Assembly: GCA_020632875.1 (NCBI GenBank)
Contig: JACKET010000006.1
Span: 310,001 to 374,000 of the forward strand
DNA: 64,000 nucleotides
Source: Alphaproteobacteria bacterium
GTDB taxonomy: Bacteria; Myxococcota_A; UBA796; GCA-2862545
Reading direction: 5' to 3'
Made by a program: the position numbers and the translations under genes. Below are positions 1 through 16,540 of this stretch, in pieces (the first letter of the stretch is position 1; every line of letters begins with the position of its first letter). The notes beneath the pieces are model-generated. The model did no database searches. It was not told the DNA's origin and saw only the letters and a list, made by a program, of their open reading frames with translations.

Positions 1-2176
1 GACTGGAACGACGTCGGGAACTTCGCTCACCAGAGCAGTCCGACGCCGTGGAAGGCGGTGACGGGACCCGCTCCGACGAGCCGCGGGTCCGGACGTCTTC
101 GACGAGCCGGGATCCCGCTCTGTCGCGAGCCGGATCTGCATCACGCAGATGACGCAGAAGGACGCAGATGACGCAGAAGGAGCGGCGAGGACGGGGCGAC
201 CCGTGTCGGACCCCGAGGTCGGAGATGGACTGGAACGACATCGGGAACTTCGCTCACCAGAGCAGTCCGACGCCGCGGAAGGCGGTGCCGACGGGACCCG
301 CTCCGACGAGCCGGGATTCGGCTTCGAGCGCCCCATCGCGCACGCGCACGCGCACCGCCTGCGGCTGGGCACGGGTCGGACCTCGAGCGCCCTGCCGATC
401 CGTGGCTCTCCCGACCTCCTCGATCGCGACAGGCAGAGCCCGAAGGGTCCGGTTTCCCGCGCCTCATCTCGACGCCCGCCACTCCGGGGAAACCGGATCC
501 TGGGACTGCCGTGTCTACGAACCGCAAGGCCGCCGCAGGCGAGCCGCGCAGCGCGCTCCGCGCGCGGAGTAATGGGTAGACCGGGCGCTCACACCCGCCA
601 TCCCCGTCCTCTGCGACGAGCCGGGATCCCGCGGCCGAAACCCGCAGCTCCGCGGTCTACGACGAGCCGGGGTCCGGACGTCTCCGACGAGTCGGGATCC
701 CCCTCTGTCGCGAGCCGGATCTGCATCACGCAGATGACGCAGAAGGACGCAGATGACGCAGAAGGAGCGGCGAGGGCGGGCCGACCCGTGTCGGACCCCG
801 AGGTCGGAGATGGACTGGAACGACATCGGGAACGCTGCTCACCAGAGCAGTCCGACGCCGTGGAAGGCGGTGCCGACGGGACCCGCTCCGACGAGCGGGG
901 ATCCGCTTCGAGCGCCCCATCGCGCACGCGCACGCGCACGCGCACCGCCTGCGGCTGGGCACGGGTCGGGCCTCGAGCGCCTTGCCGGTCCGGTGGTCTC
1001 TCGACCCCCCGCCGGTCCGGACAGGCACGTCCGCAGGGTCCGGTTTCCAGCGCCCCATCGAGGCGTTCGCCCCTCCGGGAAACCGGATCCTGGGACTGCC
1101 GTGTCTACGAACCGCAAGGCCGCCATAGGCGAGCCGCGCAGCGCGCTTGCGCGCGGAGTAATGGGTAGACCGGGCGCTCACACCCGCCATCCCCGTCCTC
1201 TACGACGAGCCGGGATCCCGCGGCCGACACCCGCAGCTCCGCGGTCTACGACGAGTCGGGGTCCGGACGTCTCCGACGAGTCGGGATCCCGCTCTGTCGC
1301 GAGCCGGATCTGCATCACGCAGATGACGCAGAAGGACGCAGATGACGCAGAAGGAGCGGCAAGGACGGGGCGACCCGTGTCGGTCGGGCCTCGAGCGCCT
1401 TGCCGGTCCGGTGCTCTCTCGACCCCCACCCGTCCGGACAGGCACGTCCGCAGGGTCCGGTTTCCCCGCGCCCCATCGAGGCGTTCGCCCCGGGACTGCC
1501 GTGTCTACGAACCGCAAGGCCGCCGCAGGCGAGCCGCGCAGCGCGCTCCGCGCGCGGAGTAATGGGTAGACCGGGCGCTCACACCCGCCTTCCCCGTCCT
1601 CTACGACGAGCCGGGATCCCGCGGCCGACACCCGCAGGTCCGCGGTCTACGACGAGTCGGGATCCGGACGTCTCCGACGAGCCAGGGTCCGGACGTCTCC
1701 GACGAGTCGGGATCCCGCTCTGTCGCGAGCCGGATCTGCATCACGCAGATGACGCAGAAGGACGCAGATGACGCAGAAGGAGCGGCGAGGACGGGGCGAC
1801 CCGTGTCGAGGTCGGAGATGGACTGGAACGACATCGGGAACGCCGCTCACCAGAGCAGTCCGACGCCGTGGAAGGCGGTGCCGACGGGACCCGCTCCGAC
1901 GAGCGGGGATCCGCTTCGAGCGCCACATCGCGCACGCGCACGCGCACGCGCACCGCCTGGCTGGGCACGGGTCGGGCCTCGAGCGCGCTGCCGATCCGTG
2001 GCTCTCCTGACCTCCTCGATCGCGACAGGCACGTCCGCAGGGTCCGGTTTCCCGCGCCCCATCGAGGCGTTCGCCCCTTCCGGAAAACCGGATCCTGGGA
2101 CTGCCGGGTCTGCCAACCGCAAGGCCGCCATAGGCGAGCCGCGCAGCGCGCTCCGCGCGCGGAGTAGTGGGTAGAC
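1..2176. repeat. Tandem array of a ~600-bp dispersed non-coding repeat
   Basis: No convincing gene lies here. The stretch consists of imperfect copies of one unit: a fragment at about 1-60, a partial unit to 573, and units at about 574-1162, 1163-1563 (internally deleted) and 1564-2176. Each unit runs from GGGTAGAC through repeated GACGAGCCGGGATCC blocks, a core rich in ACGCAGA (copies at 132-186, 717-771, 1306-1360, 1732-1786), a CGCACGCGCACG stretch, GGGTCCGGTTTCC, and ends with GAGCCGCGCAGCGCGCTCCG followed by AGTAATGGGTAGAC. The core can fold as ATCTGC-5 nt-GCAGAT. The open frames on both strands are frame accidents that change between units through indels. A further copy lies at 57609-58535. 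The array ends about 68 bp before the next start codon and begins outside the window. Confidence 0.9.
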
Positions 2177-2232
2177 GCGGAGGTGCAGGACCTGTGAAGC
2201 CCTCTCGCCATGTCGCGGGGGGAGGGGGACGC

Positions 2233-2238
2233 TACAAT
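2233..2238 (+). promoter_or_regulatory. -10-like TACAAT, possible leaderless start
   Basis: TACAAT matches the sigma-70 -10 consensus at five of six positions and lies 5 nt before the ATG at 2244, so transcription would start at or beside the start codon. No -35 consensus is visible at 16-18 bp. The G-rich run at 2217-2229 is too far away for an ordinary ribosome site. Confidence 0.45.
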
Positions 2239-2243
2239 CGGGC

Positions 2244-6923
<4,680 letters not shown>

Positions 6924-6929
6924 AGCGGA

Positions 6930-7667
6930 TCAGGCGAGGGCGAGCAGGGCGGCCCGGGAGCGCTCCATGAGCGCTGGGATGTCGGCGGCGCCGAGGCCTT
7001 CGGTCTCGATGGGCGCGCCGTAGCGGACGTGGACCCGCTGGCCGGTCACCGAGACCAGGGAGCCGGCCGGGATGACCGAGTCGGCGCCTTCGATCCAGGT
7101 GGGGAGCAGCGGGAGGCCCGCCTGCAGCGCGACGTGGAACGGGCCCTTCTTGAACGGGCCGAGCGAACCGTCGCGCGAGCGGCCGCCCTCTGCGGCGATC
7201 CACACCGACGTGCCGTCGCGGGCGAGGGCCTTCGCCCCCTCGAGCGACGCGATGGCCTTGGCGCGGTCGTGGCGGTCGACGAACAGGATGCCGGCCTGGC
7301 CCATCGCCCGCCCGAACATCGGCACCCGGCGCAGCTCGGCTTTCGCGACGAAGCGCACCCGGCCGGGGAAGGTCGAGCAGATCGCCGGGATGTCGAGCAA
7401 CGACCGGTGGTTCGACAGCAGCAGGTAGGGGCGCGAGGGGTCGAAGCGGTCGAGGCCCTCGGCCGTGAGCGTGGCCTTCGAGAGGCCGAAGACGTGCCCG
7501 CACCAGCGCTCGACCACCGCGTCGACGGCCTCGGCGTCGAGGCGGTTCACCGCGGCCCGACCCACCACGCGCGCCGAGCACGAGAATGTGTGGGCGAACA
7601 CCGCGAGCGTGCGCCAGCGCGTGCGCTCGACCGGGGCCTGGGAATGATCGACGAAGACGCGTTCCAT
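6930..7667 (-). CDS. 1-acyl-glycerol-3-phosphate acyltransferase (PlsC family)
   Basis: 245 aa. It should transfer an acyl chain to lysophosphatidic acid or a related lysolipid at the inner membrane. The acyltransferase motifs are in order: NHRSLLD (86-92, the NHx4D catalytic motif), a block containing FVAKAEL and MGQAGILFVDR (107-132), EGGRSRDG (160-167, in place of the usual EGTRSxxG) and LPLLPTWIEG (185-194). Length is normal for the family. A GAGGAGGG ribosome site lies just before the ATG. It is divergent from the ABC exporter genes, with about 77 bp between the starts. Thr to Gly in motif III is within family variation. Substrate specificity cannot be told from sequence. Confidence 0.9.
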   Translation of the reverse strand: MERVFVDHSQAPVERTRWRTLAVFAHTFSCSARVVGRAAVNRLDAEAVDAVVERWCGHVFGLSKATLTAEGLDRFDPSRPYLLLSNHRSLLDIPAICSTFPGRVRFVAKAELRRVPMFGRAMGQAGILFVDRHDRAKAIASLEGAKALARDGTSVWIAAEGGRSRDGSLGPFKKGPFHVALQAGLPLLPTWIEGADSVIPAGSLVSVTGQRVHVRYGAPIETEGLGAADIPALMERSRAALLALA

Positions 7668-7744
7668 CGAGCCCTCCTCACACGCTGGCCGCGAATGGGC
7701 CCGCGGGAGTCGCGTGCAGGCGGCGGACGTGCGAGCATCGCGCG

Positions 7745-8922
7745 GTGAGCTCCCTGGTCGCCCTCCTGCACGCCACGCGGATCGAGCTGCTCCGCACCCT
7801 CCGGGACGGCAGCACGCTGCTGATGATGGGGTTCCCGGTGCTCCTCTACCCCGCGATGATCTGGGGGCTCACCCAGGCCGGGCTGTACATCGACGAGGCC
7901 CGCGACCGCGAGACGCTGGTGCTGGGCGTGGCCGACGGCGTCGACACCGAGGGGCTCGGCGACGACAAGGTGCAGATCGTGCCCGCCACGCTCGAGACCC
8001 TCGACGCGGGGGACGTCGACGCGCTGCTCGCCGGCGCGGGCGACGGGCTCGAGCTGCACTACCGCGCCGGGTCCCCGCGCTCGCGCCGCACCCGCCGGGT
8101 GGTCGAAGACCGCATCGAGGCCCGCAACACCGAGCGCGTGGACGCGGCGGCGGTCGAGAAGGGCGCCGACGCCGCGCTGCTCGCGCCGCTCGAGGTCGAC
8201 GTCGACGCCATCGACGACGCGACGCCGCTCGTGCAGTTCCTCATCGGGCTGTTCGCGTGCGCGTTCGTCCCGATGAGCATCATCGTCAGCACGTACTCGC
8301 CGGTCGTGGAGCTGTTCGTCGCCGAGCGCGAGCGCGGCAGCATCGAGACGACCCTGTGCGCGCCGATCCCGCGGTCGCGCATCGTGTACGCGCGCGTGCT
8401 GGCGGCTGCGCTGCTCGGGTCGCTCGCGGCGCTGGGGAACCTGGGCGCGCTGTGGATCACCGTCCTGCACGGCGCGGTGCTGGTGGTCGAAGACCCCGTG
8501 AGCCTGCCCTTCCCGGGGCCCGTGGTGCTCGGCACCATCCTGGCGCTCGTGCTGTCGGCGGCCCTGCTCGTGGCCGTGCTGATGTCGGTGGCGCTGAGCG
8601 CGGCGCGCACCCACCGCGAGGGCCAGACGCTCGCGAACTTCGTGCTCCTGCCGCTGATCGTGCCGTCGATGGCCGGGATGCTCGCCGTGATCTCGGAGAG
8701 CTCGCGCGACGTGCTCTTCGTGCCCATCGCGCACACGGGCACGCTGCTGTACGCCGCGATCCGCCACGAGCTCGTCGCCACCGACCTGTTCGTCGCGGTC
8801 GGCCTGGATCTGGCGCTCGCCGCGCTGGTGCTCGGCGGATGGATGGCGACGCTCGGCCCCACCTCGCTCATCGAGGGAATCCAACGTCCCGCCTGGCTCG
8901 CCAGGCTCGCCGGAGAGTCGTG

Positions 8923-8923
<1 letters not shown>
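7745..8923 (+). CDS. ABC-2 type exporter permease (NatB-like)
   Basis: About 392 aa from a GTG start that reads MSSLVALLHATRIELLRTLRD. The layout is typical of NatB/ABC-2 permeases: an N-terminal membrane anchor following a basic ELLRTLRDGSTL segment, a large external loop rich in charged residues (about 50-165), then five or six membrane spans, with an ERERGSIETTL coupling helix (about residues 196-206) that should dock on the ATPase. The stop overlaps the ATG of the ATPase gene. With the next two genes it forms a three-gene exporter operon. An upstream in-frame extension to 7586 runs through the divergent promoter region and lacks permease character, so the GTG is preferred. Substrate is unknown; NatAB is a Na+ exporter, but this class is broad. 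Confidence 0.85.
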
Positions 8924-9635
<712 letters not shown>

Positions 9636-9639
<4 letters not shown>

Positions 9640-11543
9640 GCGCGTTCGTCGCGGCCCTGCGCCACGAGCTGCTGCTCGTGTGGCGCCAGCCGGGCATCCT
9701 CGCGCTGTACGTCGGGATGGCGGTGGCGCTGGGGCCCGTCGGCCTCGCCGGCATGGAGTGGTGGATGGGCGCGGCCGAGAGCGCCGCCGGGTCCGTGGGG
9801 AAGGGGCGCGACCTCCCCATCTCCGCGCTCGACCCCATCCCCGGCTGGATCCGCGACGGAGACGGGCTCGTCGTCGTCGACGGCCCGATCACCGAAGACG
9901 ACACGCTCGACGAAGGCGAGGTGTACGGCCACGCGTTCCTCGACGGCGGGCGCGTGGTGTTCCAGCGCCCGCTGCGCGTCCAGACCGCGAACAAGGTCCA
10001 GGAGCGCGTCGAGAAGATGGTCGAGCGCGTGGCCACCGAGCGCCGGGAGGGCGAGCTCGCGCGGGTGGGGCTCGACCCCGCGACCATCGCGGTCGAGGTC
10101 GAGGCCACCGAGCGGAACGCCGAGAGCCGCCACGGCGACCTCGCGGGGCGCGTGCTGCCCGGGACGCTCGTGTTCCTGCTGGTCGTCGTGAGCCTGTTCA
10201 GCGCGTTCGACACGCTGACCAAGGAGAAGGAGAAGGGCACCGCCGAGACGCTGCTCACGCTGCGGATCCCGCGGCGCATGGTGGTGTGGGCGAAGTTCGC
10301 CGCGGTGCTCGCCACGACCGTGGCGGTGGGCGCGCTGTGGGCCGTCAGCCTGTTCCTGGCCCAGGCGGCCGGGCTGCTCGTGCTGCCGAACCTCTTCGGC
10401 GACGGGCAGGTGTTCACGCTGCGCACGACGCTGATCCTCGTCGTGCTGTCGGGCCTGCTCGCCGCGCAGGTCGCGTCGGTGGCCGTGGCGGTCGCCGCGT
10501 GGGCGCCGAACTACCGCCAGGCCAGCATCATGTCGACGCCCGTGATGCTCGGCCTGCTCGCGCCCACGGCCATCACGGGCTTCCAGGAGTCCGACCTCAC
10601 GCCGCTGCTCGCGATGATCCCCGTGGCCAACGTCTCGCTCGGCTCTCGGCTCTGGCTCGGCGGCGAGCTGCCGCTCGGCATGGGGCTGCTGGCGCTCGGC
10701 GCGACGGCCGTGCACGCGGGCCTCGCCGTGGGGGCGTCGGTCTGGTGGCTCGACAACAGCGACCCGCTCGACAAGGGCCTCGACGCCGAGGCGCGGCGCG
10801 CGATGGGCGACTTCGGCACCGACGCCTTCGCGTTGTTCGCGCTGTCGGTCGTGTGCTTCTGGTTCCTCGGGCTGCTCGCGCAGACGACCCACCTGCTCGG
10901 GGGCCTGGCGTTCTCGCAGATCGTCATCATCGGCGGCCTGGCGCTGCTGGGTGTGGGCTACTTCGGGGCTCCGATGCGCTCCACGCTGTCGCTGCGCGCA
11001 CCCACGCCGCGCAACCTGGCGCTCGGGGTGGTCGCGGGCTTCACGCTGCCGGGCGTCGGGCAGGTGGCCGCGATGTTCTTCACGCTCATCGCGCCGTTCC
11101 GCCGCGACACGCTCTCCGGCATGGAGGCCCTGCTCGACTGGCCGCTGCCCCTCGTGCTGCTGGTGGCGGCCGTGCTCCCCGGGGTCTGCGAAGAGCTGCT
11201 GTTCCGCGGCGCCATCCTCGGGATGCTCCGCACCCGCACGGGGCCCGTGCTCGCCGTGGTGCTCTCGTCCGCGATGTTCGGCCTGCTGCACCTCGAGCTC
11301 GCGCGGATCCCCGTGACCGCGGTCATCGGGCTGGTGCTCGGCACGCTGCTCGTGCGCACGGGCTCGCTGTGGGTCGGCGCCGTCGCCCACACGCTGAACA
11401 ACGCGGTGCTGTTCTCCATCGCCGCCTACGTCGACGCCGACGACCTGCAGAATCCGCTCGTCGTCGGCGCGCTGGTCGCGATGGCGCTCGTGTGCATCGG
11501 CGCCACCGCGGCCACGCGTCCGCCCGAGCCCGCGCCGCGGTAG
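9636..11543 (+). CDS. ABC-2 permease fused to CPBP intramembrane metalloprotease
   Basis: 635 aa. The N-terminal ~390 residues repeat the ABC-2/NatB layout: MSAFVAALRHELLLVWRQP anchor, soluble loop, KEKEKGTAETLL coupling helix near residues 198-209, then several spans. The C-terminal ~200 residues are a CPBP (Abi/CAAX-like) protease with its three motifs: EELLFR (519-524), F548-x3-H552 and HTLNN (585-589). These residues coordinate the catalytic metal in this family. The fusion puts a membrane protease in the exporter, which may process a peptide or prenylated substrate. The ATGA overlap with the ATPase gene fixes the start. The family assignment of both halves is firm; the combined function is inference. 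Confidence 0.88.
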
Positions 11544-11546
11544 GCT
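11541..11546 (+). promoter_or_regulatory. -10-like TAGGCT, possible leaderless start
   Basis: TAGGCT includes the stop codon of the upstream permease gene and ends 5 nt before the ATG at 11552. No ribosome site precedes that ATG, which fits a leaderless transcript. No clear -35 box is seen. Confidence 0.35.
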
Positions 11547-11551
11547 CGGGC

Positions 11552-12607
11552 ATGCGACACATCCACGGGCACGGCGACCGCACTCCCGCCGACCTCCTCG
11601 CCGACGCCGCACGGTGGTGCCGCGACCACGACATCGGCTTCGACGTGTACGGCACCGGGGCGGTCATCGAGGCGCTCGAGCGACGCGTCGCCGACCTGCT
11701 GGGCTTCGAGGCGGGCCGCTTCATGCCGAGCGGGGTGATGGCCCAGACCATCGCCATGCGCGTGTGGGCCGAGCGCGCGCGGCGCCCGCACTTCGGCATG
11801 CACCCGACGAGCCACCTCGAGCTGCACGAAGAGCGCGCGTACTCCCATGTCCACGGGCTCCACGCGACGCTGGTGGGCCCGGCCGACGCGCCGATGCAGG
11901 CCCGGCACCTCGCGGCCGTCCGCGAGCCCCTCGCAGCGCTGCTCGTCGAGCTGCCGATCCGCGAGGCCGGGGGCCAGCTCCCCACGTGGGACGAGCTCGA
12001 AGCGCTGAAGGCCGCAGCCGCCGCGCGCGGAATCCCGCTCCACCTCGACGGGGCGCGGCTCTGGGAGTGCGGGCCTGGATACGGCAGGGAGTACGCCGCC
12101 ATCTGCAAGGGCTTCCGGTCCGCGTACGTGTCGTTCTACAAGGGCGTCGGGGCCCTGTCGGGCGCGATGCTGCTCGGCGATGCCGACTTCGTGGCCGAAG
12201 CGGCGATCTGGCAGCGGCGGCTCGGCGGCACGCTGTGGTCGCAGATCCCGTCGGTCGCGACGGCCTCGCTGTACCTCGACGACGCGCTGGCCTCGATGCC
12301 CGCGATATTCGCGCACGCCCGGGCGCTCGCGGCGGCCATCGCGGACGTCCCGGGGGTGCGGGTGCTGCCCGACCCTCCGCACACGTGCATGTTCCACGTC
12401 GTGGCCGAGCGGTCGGTCGAAGACGCGGTCGCCGGGCGGCAGGCTGTCGAGGACGCGCTCGGGATCCGGGCGTTCGCGGGCCCGCGTCCGGGGCCCCTGC
12501 CCGGCACGTTCCGCACCGAGATCTACGTGGGTCGGGCCGGGCTCGAGGTCACTCCCGACGAGGCGCGCGAGGCATGGCAGCGCGTCATGGCCGCGGGCCG
12601 CGGGTGA
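11552..12607 (+). CDS. Threonine aldolase / beta-eliminating lyase family (PLP)
   Basis: 351 aa, fold-type I PLP enzyme. It should cleave L-threonine or allo-threonine to glycine and acetaldehyde, or act on a related beta-hydroxy amino acid. Visible marks are YGTGAVIEALER (the substrate/PLP loop), GFEAGRFMPSGVMAQ, HLDGARLWEC (Asp that pairs with the PLP pyridine nitrogen) and SFYKGVGALSGAML with the PLP-binding Lys at about 197. Length matches bacterial low-specificity aldolases. The gene is head-to-tail with the exporter but has its own -10-like hexamer. Its 3' end overlaps the convergent methyltransferase by 23 bp. Confidence 0.85.
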   Translation: MRHIHGHGDRTPADLLADAARWCRDHDIGFDVYGTGAVIEALERRVADLLGFEAGRFMPSGVMAQTIAMRVWAERARRPHFGMHPTSHLELHEERAYSHVHGLHATLVGPADAPMQARHLAAVREPLAALLVELPIREAGGQLPTWDELEALKAAAAARGIPLHLDGARLWECGPGYGREYAAICKGFRSAYVSFYKGVGALSGAMLLGDADFVAEAAIWQRRLGGTLWSQIPSVATASLYLDDALASMPAIFAHARALAAAIADVPGVRVLPDPPHTCMFHVVAERSVEDAVAGRQAVEDALGIRAFAGPRPGPLPGTFRTEIYVGRAGLEVTPDEAREAWQRVMAAGRG

Positions 12608-13253
12608 AGATGGCCCACCGCCGGTCGTCGACCGGGTGGCGGTGGGCGGCGTGCAGGGCGAACCCGAGGCCCTCGAGCTGTTCCTGGGGCAGGGGATTCA
12701 CGGCGGCCAGCACGACCTCGCGGTCGATCGTGCGCGCCAGCACGGCCTCCATCACGCGCGTCCCGAACGGGTTGTAGGCGAACAGCACCAGCGGCCCGTC
12801 CGGCAGCGGGGCGACGCGTACGTCGGCGCACACCCACTCCGGCGTCGTGAGGACGGGACCCGTGTAGGCGCGGGCATTCCGCCGGGCCCGCCAACTCAGC
12901 ATGCGCCCGCGCTCGATGCCCACGACCCTCCGGAAGGGCCGGCCCGCCGCCACGAGCACGACCCGTCCCTTGCCGGACCCCAGATCCACGAACGCGAAGC
13001 GGGTGGGGTCTCCGGGGAGGGCGCCCAGCACGTCGTGGATGACGGTGGGCGGCGTGGGCTCGTAGTTGCCGAGGTCGAACCAGGTGGTCGAGACCCCGTG
13101 CGCCCGGTCGAACGCCCGCCCTTCGGGGTCGAGCTGGTCGCGCAGCCAGCCCCGCAGCTCGGCCGCCAGGTCCTGCTCGGCGGTGGTCCGGAAGCGCGCC
13201 GGGAAGTGCCGTGCGATGCGGGGATGGCGGAACAGGCGCTGCAGCGCGCTCAC
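12585..13253 (-). CDS. SAM-dependent class I methyltransferase
   Basis: About 222 aa from a GTG whose last bases overlap the mntP stop (GTGA), indicating translational coupling. It carries the SAM-binding motif VDLGSGKGRVVLVAA followed by an acidic residue in VVGIERGR, and a YNPFG segment near the expected catalytic loop. An N-terminal extension (LQRLFRHPRIARHF) precedes the Rossmann fold. The substrate is not predictable. A longer frame extends upstream through mntP but is only its shadow. Confidence 0.78.
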   Translation of the reverse strand: MSALQRLFRHPRIARHFPARFRTTAEQDLAAELRGWLRDQLDPEGRAFDRAHGVSTTWFDLGNYEPTPPTVIHDVLGALPGDPTRFAFVDLGSGKGRVVLVAAGRPFRRVVGIERGRMLSWRARRNARAYTGPVLTTPEWVCADVRVAPLPDGPLVLFAYNPFGTRVMEAVLARTIDREVVLAAVNPLPQEQLEGLGFALHAAHRHPVDDRRWAIFTRGPRP

Positions 13254-13804
13254 GCCCAGCCCATGAGGTGCGTGACGAGGATGCGCAGCCCGATGGCGAT
13301 GAGCACGAGCCCCCCGATGCGCTCGGCGGCGCCCGCGAACCGGTCGGACACCCGGCCCGCGACACCAGCCGCGAGCCCGGAGAGCCCCGTGGTCACGACG
13401 CCGATGACGATGACACTCGCGAGCACGGGAGGGCCGATCAGCGGCAGCGTCACGCCCGAGGCCAGCGCGTCGATGCTGGTGGCGACGGCCAGGCCGAAGA
13501 GCGCCGGAATCGTGAGCGTGTCGTCGGGCCCGTCGGGGTCGTCGATCTCGGCGCCTCCGAGCGCCATGCGCCCGCCGACGATGGCGAGCAGCGCGAATGC
13601 GACCCAGTGGTCCCACGTCGCGGCGCGGGCAGCGAGCCAATCGCCGCCCAGCGCACCGAGCCAGGCCATCCCGCCCTGGAACACGCCGAACACGACGGTG
13701 GCCGCGCCCACGGTGCGCTTCGGCGTCGCGCCCACGGCGAGCGTGGCGCTCACGGCGGCGGCATCGATCGCGAGCGCGAAGGCCAGCAGCAGCAGCTCGA
13801 TCAT
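13250..13804 (-). CDS. mntP: Manganese efflux pump MntP
   Basis: 184 aa, six hydrophobic segments arranged as two inverted DUF204 halves. The first half has FALAIDAAAVSATLAVG and the second GLAVATSIDALASGV; each Asp sits in the membrane at the place conserved in MntP/YebN Mn2+ exporters. The central hydrophilic loop is Asp-rich (IDDPDGPDD). Length is typical. The methyltransferase gene starts inside its stop codon. A TAGCAT hexamer 6 nt upstream of the ATG suggests a leaderless transcript; no yybP-ykoY-type riboswitch leader fits in the 38-bp gap. Confidence 0.88.
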   Translation of the reverse strand: MIELLLLAFALAIDAAAVSATLAVGATPKRTVGAATVVFGVFQGGMAWLGALGGDWLAARAATWDHWVAFALLAIVGGRMALGGAEIDDPDGPDDTLTIPALFGLAVATSIDALASGVTLPLIGPPVLASVIVIGVVTTGLSGLAAGVAGRVSDRFAGAAERIGGLVLIAIGLRILVTHLMGWA

Positions 13805-13810
13805 GTACGG

Positions 13811-13816
13811 ATGCTA
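13811..13816 (-). promoter_or_regulatory. -10-like TAGCAT upstream of mntP
   Basis: Read on the minus strand, TAGCAT lies 6 nt before the mntP ATG. There is no Shine-Dalgarno sequence in between, consistent with leaderless transcription. Confidence 0.35.
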
Positions 13817-13842
13817 AGGCGCCCGAGGCTCCGCGGCACCCG

Positions 13843-14298
13843 TCAGTACGCTTCGGGAGGGCCCTGCACACCGAGGTCGAGGTGCTCCCACGCGGGGAAC
13901 CGGCTCCGCGTGCCGCGCGCGTCGAGCGCGATGCCCACGTACACGTCCCGCGGCCCCGCGAATGCGGGCCGGATCGTGAACACGGCGTCTTCGATGCAGG
14001 GCAGGTCACACGGGAACAGCTCGGCATCGGCGCGGAGCTCCAGAGGCCATTCCTCTGGGGTCACCTCGAAGTCCGCACGGCCTGCTCCAGTCTCGATCGT
14101 CACGCTCAGCGGCTCGGGCGCACCGCCGTCCTCGAGCTCGAGGACGAGCATGAGGTCGACGCCGCTCGCCTCCTGCTTGCGGACCGACGAGGTCGCGCGG
14201 ACGTCGAAGCGGACCTCGGACTCGAGGGGGAACCGATACTCCGCGACCACGCCGCCGTAGCCGGAACCGCAGCCCATCAACATCGCCAGCAGCCACAT
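13843..14298 (-). CDS. Small lipoprotein of unknown function
   Basis: 151 aa. MWLLAMLMGCGSG is a lipoprotein signal with the lipobox LMGC, so Cys10 would be lipidated. The body is beta-rich with no recognisable domain; a CDLPC pair may form a disulfide, and a late segment (FAGPRDVYVGIALDARG) looks like an Ig-like strand pattern. GGAGGG lies about 7 nt before the chosen ATG; a longer frame starting at 14388 has no signal or ribosome site. It is upstream of mntP on the same strand with a 38-bp gap. Confidence 0.7.
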   Translation of the reverse strand: MWLLAMLMGCGSGYGGVVAEYRFPLESEVRFDVRATSSVRKQEASGVDLMLVLELEDGGAPEPLSVTIETGAGRADFEVTPEEWPLELRADAELFPCDLPCIEDAVFTIRPAFAGPRDVYVGIALDARGTRSRFPAWEHLDLGVQGPPEAY

Positions 14299-14490
14299 CG
14301 AGCCCTCCACCCCACCATGCCCGCGAGACCCGACCGACGTCACCCGACCAATCCCGGTCGCGTGAAATCGCTCTGAAAGAAGCGACAAGAGAGGTTCGAG
14401 GGCTGATCTCCAGGAGGCACTCGGGGCTCCGTGCTCCGGTCCACGGAAGTCTGGTACTCCTGGTGGAGTCCCGATCCATCCGGAGCACCC

Positions 14491-16503
<2,013 letters not shown>

Positions 16504-16528
16504 CGTTGTAGGCACCCCTCGAGGGGCC

Positions 16529-16534
16529 TAAGGT
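16529..16534 (+). promoter_or_regulatory. -10-like TAAGGT over a small hairpin
   Basis: TAAGGT ends 6 nt before the ATG at 16541, with TTGTAG at 16506-16511 (17-bp spacing) as a weak -35. The same place can fold as TAGG-CCCC-TCGA-GGGG-CCTA (16509-16530), lying between the upstream gene stop and this promoter; with no T-run it is a weak terminator candidate at best. Confidence 0.35.
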
Positions 16535-16540
16535 CTCGAC

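Noticed and set aside
149..1562. Overlapping open frames on both strands in the repeat array (for example a 339-codon frame beginning MTQKDADDAEG)
   Set aside because: They follow the repeat, change frame between units by indels, lack ribosome sites and encode Arg/Pro-rich peptides of the kind any GC-rich DNA gives.
13805..13842. Mn2+ riboswitch (yybP-ykoY type) ahead of mntP
   Set aside because: The gap to the upstream gene is only 38 bp and a -10-like hexamer lies 6 nt from the start codon, leaving no room for a structured leader.
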